From the NCBI GenBank assembly GCA_030448225.1, contig JAUJNJ010000020.1, positions 1 through 58,968 on the forward strand: a stretch of DNA of 58,968 nucleotides, read 5' to 3'. Below, piece by piece: positions 53,244 through 58,968 of this stretch. This stretch comes from Phycisphaerae bacterium (GTDB taxonomy: Bacteria; Planctomycetota; Phycisphaerae; Tepidisphaerales; Tepidisphaeraceae). A program made the translations under genes and the position numbers. The notes beneath the pieces are model-generated. The model saw nothing but the letters and a program-made list of their open reading frames with translations, was not told the origin of the DNA and did not search any database. How positions within the stretch are numbered: the stretch's first letter is position 1; every line of letters starts with the position of its first letter.

Positions 53244-54231
53244 TCACATCTGCGGAATGGCCGAGCCGGTCGAGGGGGAGCCGCCCATCTGGTCGGCGCG
53301 GTCGAGGACGTCGAGGCGGTTGGTCACGACGCTGACGCCCGAGACGCGCTTCACGGTCGTCAACAGCGCGTCGAGCTCGCTGGCGAGCACGCGGCCCTCG
53401 AGGGTGACGTTCCCCTCGGCGTCGGTCATCACCTGGATCTGGTTGGCGTGCGACACGACGTGGCCCATCTCCGAGCGGACGCGCTGGAGCAGTTGCTCGG
53501 GGCCGACCGGGCCGCCCTGCACGACGTTCCGCTGCAATTCGTGGGCGGTGCCGCGGGTGCGGTTGGTGACGTCGCGGCACATCTGCCCGGCCTCGCGGAA
53601 GGCCCGGCCGGTGTCGTTGACGATCTTGCCGACCTTGTCGCCGGCGACGGCGCGGCGGGCCCGGCCGCGCTGCGGGTCGAGGAAGTACATCGCGGCAGCG
53701 CCGAGGCCGGCCGTCGCCAGCGCGCCCATCGCGTAGCCGATCGTGTTGCGCTCCTCCTCTTCCTTCTCGTAGCCGAAGTAGGAACCGACCGACGCCGCCG
53801 CGCCGCGCGAGCGGTCGGCGACGTTCTCGCCGAGGTGGCCGGCGCCGCTGCCGAGCTTCGACCCCAGGCCGCGGACGTTCTCCCACAAGTCCTGGCCCAG
53901 TTGGCCGAGGTAGTGGCCGGTGTCGCCGATCGCGTGGCCGGCGCGGCCGACGGCGTCGCTGTCGCGCACGTCGGCGGCCTTGCCGGCGATCGTCGAGCCG
54001 GCGGCGGCGGTGGCGGCGGTCAGGGTGTGGCCGAGGTCGCCGGCGCGTTCGGCGACGCGCTCCCAGGCGGTGCCGAGCGCGCGCCGGTGCCGCGCGCCCT
54101 CGCCGGCGGTCTCGCCGAGGTGCTCGCGGCGCGCGGGCCCTGCTCGGGGTCCATCAGGTACATCGCGACGCGCCGAGGCGCGCGCCGAGCAGCGACACGA
54201 GGCTGTTACTCTTGTTGTTTCGGCCCGTCAT
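53244..54231 (-). CDS. BON-domain envelope/stress protein (frameshifts near the start)
   Basis: The start at 54231 (MTGRNNKSNSLVSLLGARLG) follows an AAGGAG. After two frame changes (about 54170 and 54135) reading continues TAWERVAERAGDLGHTLTAA, then a clean frame from 53969. A central hydrophobic helix carries TAGLGAAAMYFLDPQRGRARR; an earlier piece, MYLMDPEQG, resembles its DP..G core. The C-terminal BON domain (about 235-300) has LLQRVRSEMGHVVSHANQIQ, VTLEGRVLASELDALLTTVK and VVTNRLDVLD. BON domains bind phospholipids or membranes, and such proteins are common in stress-response loci. The role is inferred only. Confidence 0.8.
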
Positions 54232-54358
54232 GGTCGGTCTCCTTCTGCAGTCGATTGTGGTCAGGCGACATCGGCGGCGCGCGGCGGCATGGCCGGAACG
54301 CATAAAGTCGCGCCCGGTTGGCGGCGGCGGCGGCGGCGGCGGCGGCGGGGCGGTGGCG

Positions 54359-54911
54359 TCAGGGCGTGCTGAACACGCCGCGCGTCTTCACCGGGCTGGC
54401 CGCCTCGCTGACGTTGCGCCCGCCGTGGCGGGCGAGGATGTCCGCCGCGTCGGCCGCGCGGGCGTCGGGGCGGACGGCGACGATCGCCTTGCCCTCCTGG
54501 AATTCCTGTTCGTAGAACTTCGCCTCGTCCTCGGAGACGCCGAGGCCCGCCATCGCGCCGAGGATGCCGCCGACGGCCGTGCCGGCGATCGCGCCGCCGA
54601 AGAACGCGGCGAGCACGCCGCCGGCGACGATCGGCCCGACGCCGGGATCAGCAGCGACACCGCCGCCGCCAGCACGCCGCCGACCATGCCGCCGGTAATC
54701 GCGCCGGTGGCTGCGCCCTTGCCGTCCTTCGTGCCGACGGTGTCGGTGATCATCCCGCCGCACCTCCGCGGCCCCGCGGAGGGCGAAGCCGATGTGGTCG
54801 TGCGAGAAGCCGGCCTTTTCGAGCAGCGTGGACCGCCTCGGCCGCGATGCGGTCGTCGAACGAGGCGACGATCGCACGGGCGGATGTGGCGGCTGGGGTC
54901 GTGGGTTCCAT
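54359..54911 (-). pseudogene. Glycine-zipper general-stress-type protein, about four frameshifts
   Basis: Start MEPTTPAATSARAIVASFDD. Pieces then run LLEKAGFSHDHIGFALRGA, GGMITDTVGTKDGKGAATGA with ITGGMVGGVLAAAVSLLIPA, and GPIVAGGVLAAFFGGAIAGT through GILGAMAGLGVSEDEAKFYE to the end KTRGVFSTP. This is the YflT/GS17M-like layout: a short N-terminal 'flip' domain, a long hydrophobic glycine zipper, then a soluble domain (GKAIVAVRPDARAADAADIL). About 184 codons in total. It is probably intact in the organism. It lies next to the BON gene on the same strand, suggesting a shared stress role. Confidence 0.72.
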
Positions 54912-54985
54912 GACAACTCCTTCGTTTGCGAACGCCGCCCCGCGACATGGCCGAGTGCGACAGATTGCCCGCAAGGGCGGCCGAC

Positions 54986-55481
54986 TCAGCCGCAATCCGT
55001 TGAACGAGGCGGCACGATAACGATGTGCAAAGGAAGTGCCGAGTAGATCAGTCGGAGGCGCCGGAGAGGCGGGGCGGCGGACGCGGAGGTGACGACGGCG
55101 GTGCCGCACTCGGGGCAGCGGTCGGGCGTGCGCGCGGAGGTCGTAGCCGCACATCGAACAACGCGTTTTGGGAAGGCGACCACGGCCGCCCGCGAAGTCT
55201 GCGTGCGCGGGATGTTGGCCAGGCAGCCAGAGTACCCCGCGTCTGAACCCGTCGACGATCGCGGGGACGGAAAACACGAGCACCCAACTCATCACCGCGG
55301 ACGGTCCAGCTGATGGCGTGTGACTGAACGAGAAGGTCGTCATGACCACCCGCACGACTGCAAACGCAAGCGGTGAAAACGCGAAAGGCGACGGATAGCC
55401 GAGTTGGCGTACAACCCGCTGCATGACTGTGTTTCGGCGCCTTCCCATTTTCCAAGGCTCCAACCGAAGGGGCTCGTCCAT
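54986..55481 (-). CDS. Membrane protein with zinc-ribbon tail (one frameshift)
   Basis: From MDEPLRLEPWKMGRRRNTVM the frame shows two hydrophobic stretches (SPLAFAVVRVVMTTFSF and VMSWVLVFSVPAIVDG) and reaches TRCSMCGYDLRA. After a frameshift near 55125-55150 it continues TPDRCPECGTAVVTSAS and ends RSTDCG. CxxCGYDLR...PDRCPECG is a zinc ribbon very common in planctomycete membrane proteins. The function is unknown. The start could be an internal Met (MGRRRN or MQRVV). Confidence 0.65.
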
Positions 55482-55489
55482 CTGCCCGA

Positions 55490-55545
55490 TTCACTCCGCG
55501 CCGCCTCCGTGTCTCCGTGTCCCTCCGTGGTGAATCTTCTTACAA
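55490..55545. repeat. Element I: single arm of CTCCGTGTCTCCGTG words
   Basis: GCCTCCGTGTCTCCGTGTCC-like sequence lies just 3' of the dihydrolipoyl dehydrogenase gene. It matches the right arms of elements D and J, but I do not see its partner arm close by. Confidence 0.6.
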
Positions 55546-55553
55546 CCACCAAG

Positions 55554-56978
55554 CTAGATATGGATCGGCCGCTTATCCGCGGCGAGGGCGGCTTCCTTCA
55601 GCGCCTCGGGGAGCGTCGGGTGGGCGTGGAACGTGCGGGCGAGGTCTTCCACGCTCGCGGCGAACTCGATCGCCACCGTCGCCTCGGCGATCATGTCGCT
55701 CGCGTGCGGCGCGAGGATGTGCACCCCGAGCAGGCGGTCGGTCTTGGCGTCGCCGATCACCTTCACCATGCCGTCGGTCTCGCCCATGCCGCGGGCCCGG
55801 CCGTTGGCGATGAGGGGGAACTTGCCGACCTTGATCGGCCCGCGGGCGGCGGCGTCTTCCTCGGTGAGGCCGACCTGCGCCAGTTCCGGGTTCGTGTAGA
55901 TCACGCTCGGGCAGGCGTGGTAGTTCACGTGCGACGTGCCGCCGTTCATCCCCTCGACGGCGGCCACGCCTTCCTCCTCGGCCTTGTGCGCGAGTTGCAG
56001 GCCGCCGATGACGTCGCCGATGGCGTAGACGCCCTTCACGTTGGTCTCGAAGTGCTCGTCGACCTGGACGTACCCCTTGTCCATCGTGACGCCGAGTTCC
56101 TGGAGCCCGAGGTTGTCCGTCACCGGCTTGCGGCCGACGGCGACGAGGACCTTGTCGACGATCTCGACGCCGCGCCCGTCCGCGCCACTGCCGTCGCCGC
56201 TCTTCCACGTCACGTGGACCTGGCCGTCCTTCACCTCGGCCTTCTCGGCGCCGGTCTTGAAGCGGAACTTCAGCCCCTGCTTCTCGAGCTGGCGCTGGAG
56301 GCCGGCGGCCATCTCGCGGTCCATGTTGGGCAGGGCGCGCTCGAGGAACTCCAGCACGATCACCTCGGTGCCGAGGCGGTTCCAGACCGACCCCAATTCG
56401 AGGCCGATGTACCCCGCGCCGACGACGATCATGCGCTTGGGGATCTCCGTCAGCGCCAGCGCGCCGGTCGACGAGCAAATGTTCTTCTCGTCATAGGGCA
56501 GGCCGGGGATCTGGATCGGCGCAGAGCCGGTGGCGATGAGGAGTCGCTTGCCGGTAATGGTGCGCTGGCCGCCGTCCGACGAGGCGACCTGCACGGTGCC
56601 CGGCGCCGTGATGCGGCCGTGGCCGCGGACGTGCTCGACCTTGTTCTTCTTGAACAGCCCGCCGACGCCGGTGGTGAGGCCCTTCACGACCTCGTCCTTG
56701 CGCTTCATCATCTGCGGCAGGTCGATGTTGATCTCGCCGGTGAGCCGGATGCCGTGCTTGGCGAAGTCGTGCTTGGCGTCCTGCACGCGGTGCGAGGAGT
56801 CGAGCAGCGCCTTGGACGGGATGCACCCGACGTTGAGGCAGGTGCCGCCGAGGTATTCGCGCTCGACGCACGCCGTCCTGAAGCCGAGCTGAGCCGCCCG
56901 GATCGCCGCCACGTACCCGCCGGGACCCGCGCCGATGACGATGAGATCGAAGTCAGATGTTTCAGCCATAGCTGCCAT
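55554..56978 (-). CDS. lpdA: Dihydrolipoyl dehydrogenase (E3)
   Basis: 474 residues. The FAD loop is VIGAGPGGYVAAIRAAQLG and the redox disulfide is GGTCLNVGCIPSK (Cys about 47 and 52). The NAD loop is VVGAGYIGLELGSVWNRLG, the second FAD motif is GVYAIGDVIGGLQLAHKAEE, and the active-site base is in HAHPTLPEALKEAAL. It reoxidises lipoamide in pyruvate, 2-oxoglutarate or glycine-cleavage complexes in the cytoplasm. No E1/E2 gene is nearby. MAAMAETS at 56978 or MAETS nine bases later may be the start. The frame is intact, unlike many neighbours. Confidence 0.95.
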   Translation of the reverse strand: MAAMAETSDFDLIVIGAGPGGYVAAIRAAQLGFRTACVEREYLGGTCLNVGCIPSKALLDSSHRVQDAKHDFAKHGIRLTGEINIDLPQMMKRKDEVVKGLTTGVGGLFKKNKVEHVRGHGRITAPGTVQVASSDGGQRTITGKRLLIATGSAPIQIPGLPYDEKNICSSTGALALTEIPKRMIVVGAGYIGLELGSVWNRLGTEVIVLEFLERALPNMDREMAAGLQRQLEKQGLKFRFKTGAEKAEVKDGQVHVTWKSGDGSGADGRGVEIVDKVLVAVGRKPVTDNLGLQELGVTMDKGYVQVDEHFETNVKGVYAIGDVIGGLQLAHKAEEEGVAAVEGMNGGTSHVNYHACPSVIYTNPELAQVGLTEEDAAARGPIKVGKFPLIANGRARGMGETDGMVKVIGDAKTDRLLGVHILAPHASDMIAEATVAIEFAASVEDLARTFHAHPTLPEALKEAALAADKRPIHI

Positions 56979-57026
56979 ATCTTAGGGGCGGCAACGGCTT
57001 TAGGCGAGTGGGCTGAGCGGTCGATC

Positions 57027-57235
57027 ACTGAACCGCGGAGACGCGGAGAGCGCGGAGGAAGAGAAGAGCGTTAGCCACCGATGGGGCACCGATGGACACC
57101 GATGAGGAAGCTTTGACGTTGATTCAAGAGCAGTGGTCGATCTGCAGGTTTATCAACTTATTGCTCATCGGTGTATATCGGTGCCCCGTCGGTGGCTGAA
57201 TCTTCTGTCTTCTCCGCGTCTCCGCGGTTCAACGT
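57027..57235. repeat. Element J: two-shell inverted repeat
   Basis: The outer shell has GAACCGCGGAGACGCGGAGA-like words at about 57027-57068 against CTTCTCCGCGTCTCCGCGGT-like words at about 57202-57235. The inner shell has GCCACCGATGGGGCACCGAT-like words at about 57073-57107 against ATCGGTGCCCCGTCGGTGGC-like words at about 57160-57200. It is 3' of the aldehyde dehydrogenase gene and 5' of lpdA. Confidence 0.85.
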
Positions 57236-57237
57236 CT

Positions 57238-58782
57238 TTACGAACCGACGTCAAACTCGATCCCCTGTGCCAGCGGCAGTGCGGTCGAGTAGTTGATCGT
57301 GTTGGTCGTCCGCCGCATGTAGTTCCGCCAGGCATCCGAGCCGCTCTCGCGGCCGCCGCCGGTGGCTTTTTCGCCGCCGAAGGCGCCGCCGATCTCGGCG
57401 CCGCTCGTGCCGATGTTGACGTTGGCGATGCCGCAGTCGCTGCCGGCCGGCGACAGGAACGTCTCGGCCTCGCGGACATCGCTGGTGAAGATCGCCGACG
57501 ACAGGCCCTGCGGGACGTCGTTATGGATCGCGATCGCCTCGGCCAGGTCGCGGTAGCGCAAGACGTAGAGGATCGGGGCGAAGGTTTCCTCCGCCACCAT
57601 CGGCGCGTCGGGCGTGATCTCGACGATTGCGGGGCGGACGTAGACGCCGCCCTTGGGCGTGTCCTTCACCGCGCGGCCCCAGCCGTAGGCGCGGCCGTCG
57701 TGCGTATGCACCGCGTCGTAGATCACCTCCGACGCCCGCTCCCACGCGGCCTTGTCGATGAGCGGCCCGACGAGCACGCCGTCGGCCCGCGGGTCGCCGA
57801 CGCGGATCGTGTCGATCACGCGTTTCAGCCGGGCGACCGTCTCGTCGGCGATCGACTCGTGGACGATCAGCCGGCGGAGCGACGTGCAGCGCTGCCCGGC
57901 GGTGCCGAATGCGGCGAACGTGATTGCGCGGATCGCCATCTCGCGGTCCGCCGACGGCGCGAGGATCATCCCGTTGTTCCCGCCGAGTTCGAGCAGGCAG
58001 CGGCCGAGGCGCCGCGCGACGACGGGCGCGAGCTCGCGGCCCATGCGCGTCGAGCCGGTCGCCGACACGAGCGGCACGCGCTCTGAAGCCGCCAGCGCCT
58101 CGCCCACGTCCTTCGCGCCCACGACAAGCCCCAGCAGCCCGTCCGGCACGTCCCCCATCTCCGCGACGACCTCGCAGGCGAGCTTGTGGCAGGCGATGGC
58201 CGTCAGCGGCGTCTTTTCCGACGGCTTCCAGACGACCGGGTCGCCGCACACGAGGGCGAGCATCGCGTTCCAGGCCCAGACGGCGACGGGGAAGTTGAAC
58301 GCGGTGATCACGCCGACGGGGCCGAGCGGGTGCCACTGCTCCATCATCCGGTGGCCCGGGCGCTCGCTGGCGATCGTGAGGCCGTGGAGTTGGCGCGACA
58401 GGCCGACGGCGAAGTCGCAGACGTCGATCATCTCCTGCACTTCGCCCAGCGCCTCCTGAATTATCTTCCCCGCCTCGAGCGTGACGAGCGCGGCGAGGTC
58501 CGCCTTGCGCTCGCGCAGCCGCTGGCCGATCCGGCGGACGAGCTCCCCCCGGCGCGGCGCCGGCACGACGCGCCACCGGCGGAACGCGTCGGACGCGGCG
58601 TCGATCGCCTCGGCGACGTCGGCGCGCGAGGCGCCGCCGACGGTGCAGACGAGCGCGCCGTCGATCGGCGAGCGGACGGGGATGGGCGGTGCGTCAGCGC
58701 TGCGGGACCACGTCGCGCCGATCGCGACACCCGGCACGTCCGCGCGGATGTCGAAGCGGGACAGGACGTCTTCGTGGTTCAT
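57238..58782 (-). CDS. Aldehyde dehydrogenase, ALDH7-like (piperideine-6-carboxylate dehydrogenase type)
   Basis: The 514-residue protein starts MNHEDVLSRFDIRADVPGVA. ALDH landmarks are GPVGVITAFNFPVAVWAWNA, WKPSEKTPL, VSATGSTRMGRELAPVV, LLELGGNNGMILAP (catalytic Glu), FGTAGQRCTSLRRLIVHESI (catalytic Cys) and APILYVLRYRDLAEAIAIHN. The ending TSGAEIGGAFGGEKATGGGR and WRNYMRRTTNTINYSTALPL is typical of the ALDH7/AmaB group, which oxidises L-piperideine-6-carboxylate (alpha-aminoadipate semialdehyde) in lysine catabolism. The exact substrate is inferred. The start at 58782 was chosen over 58845, whose extra codons overlap repeat sequence. Confidence 0.92.
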   Translation of the reverse strand: MNHEDVLSRFDIRADVPGVAIGATWSRSADAPPIPVRSPIDGALVCTVGGASRADVAEAIDAASDAFRRWRVVPAPRRGELVRRIGQRLRERKADLAALVTLEAGKIIQEALGEVQEMIDVCDFAVGLSRQLHGLTIASERPGHRMMEQWHPLGPVGVITAFNFPVAVWAWNAMLALVCGDPVVWKPSEKTPLTAIACHKLACEVVAEMGDVPDGLLGLVVGAKDVGEALAASERVPLVSATGSTRMGRELAPVVARRLGRCLLELGGNNGMILAPSADREMAIRAITFAAFGTAGQRCTSLRRLIVHESIADETVARLKRVIDTIRVGDPRADGVLVGPLIDKAAWERASEVIYDAVHTHDGRAYGWGRAVKDTPKGGVYVRPAIVEITPDAPMVAEETFAPILYVLRYRDLAEAIAIHNDVPQGLSSAIFTSDVREAETFLSPAGSDCGIANVNIGTSGAEIGGAFGGEKATGGGRESGSDAWRNYMRRTTNTINYSTALPLAQGIEFDVGS

Positions 58783-58825
58783 GATGGTCCTCTGGATGAA
58801 ACTCCGTCCCTCGGACGCCTTAGCA

Positions 58826-58872
58826 GAATTGAACCACGGAGCCACGGAGAGACGGTGGGAGGGAGAGTCGAC
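58826..58872. repeat. Element K: single arm of AACCACGGAGCC words
   Basis: GAATTGAACCACGGAGCCAC and following bases match the left outer arm of element D. It lies upstream of the aldehyde dehydrogenase gene; any partner arm would be outside the window. Confidence 0.6.
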
Positions 58873-58968
58873 GAGGGTGGCGCAGTGTGGCTGGGAGTTG
58901 GCGGGAGGCGACTAGCCGGGCGCGCCGTCTGTGTGGCTCCCTCCGCGTGAGTGCATCCCCCAGCTTCG

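Overview
The window (about 59 kb, very high GC) most likely comes from a planctomycete, probably a soil or freshwater lineage near Phycisphaerae/Tepidisphaerales. The phylum call rests on several things seen together: a PSCyt/DUF1549/DUF1553 gene next to a DUF1501 gene, an alternative complex III plus caa3 oxidase cluster, a Tat-exported Gfo/Idh/MocA oxidoreductase, a NamZ-type DUF1343 protein fused to a serine-hydrolase tail, a CGYDLR...CPECG zinc-ribbon protein, and low-complexity intergenic repeats. The lineage below phylum is a guess. No rRNA, tRNA, CRISPR array or transposase was seen.

Layout. 1-8.6 kb (minus strand): a two-pass histidine kinase, a STAS protein, then a tightly overlapping type IV pilus/type II secretion set (GspE ATPase, GspF platform, PilM-, PilN- and PilO-like proteins) and the start of one more membrane-anchored protein. 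8.6-10.7 kb: a dihydrouridine synthase, a Uma2-type nuclease-fold protein and a small divergent ORF. 11-15.9 kb: the PSCyt/DUF1549/DUF1553 and DUF1501 pair. 16-19.1 kb: a GT-C-like membrane glycosyltransferase and a Gfo/Idh/MocA oxidoreductase. 19.5-34.6 kb: an 11- to 12-gene minus-strand respiratory operon, ActABCDEF, a conserved-looking unknown protein, SCO, CoxB with a fused cytochrome c, CoxA, CoxC and CoxD. ActABCDEF would oxidise menaquinol and pass electrons through c-type hemes to the caa3 oxidase; a menaquinone-pathway MqnD-like gene lies at 49.1 kb. 35-40 kb: a ROK protein, a sodium:solute symporter and the NamZ protein. 40-46.9 kb: a damaged accessory region with a betaine/osmoprotectant-type ABC ATPase running straight into a TetR fragment, followed by an RND efflux adaptor and pump broken into many frames. 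47-59 kb: GpsA, a glycine-zipper protein, the MqnD-like protein, a metallophosphatase, an SDR, a BON-domain protein, a glycine-zipper stress protein, a zinc-ribbon protein, dihydrolipoyl dehydrogenase and an aldehyde dehydrogenase.

Two things dominate the window. First, many genes are split by single-base frameshifts although their encoded sequence stays family-like and total length stays near normal. This points to sequencing or assembly error more than to old pseudogenes, except around 39.9-43.2 kb where material really seems to be missing. Second, at least a dozen intergenic spaces hold long imperfect inverted repeats. Their arms are built from short degenerate words (CACGGAGA, AATGACCA, GCTAGTTG, CCGATGG), often as two nested shells of different words, and most sit just 3' of a gene. 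This is the most unusual structure in the window.
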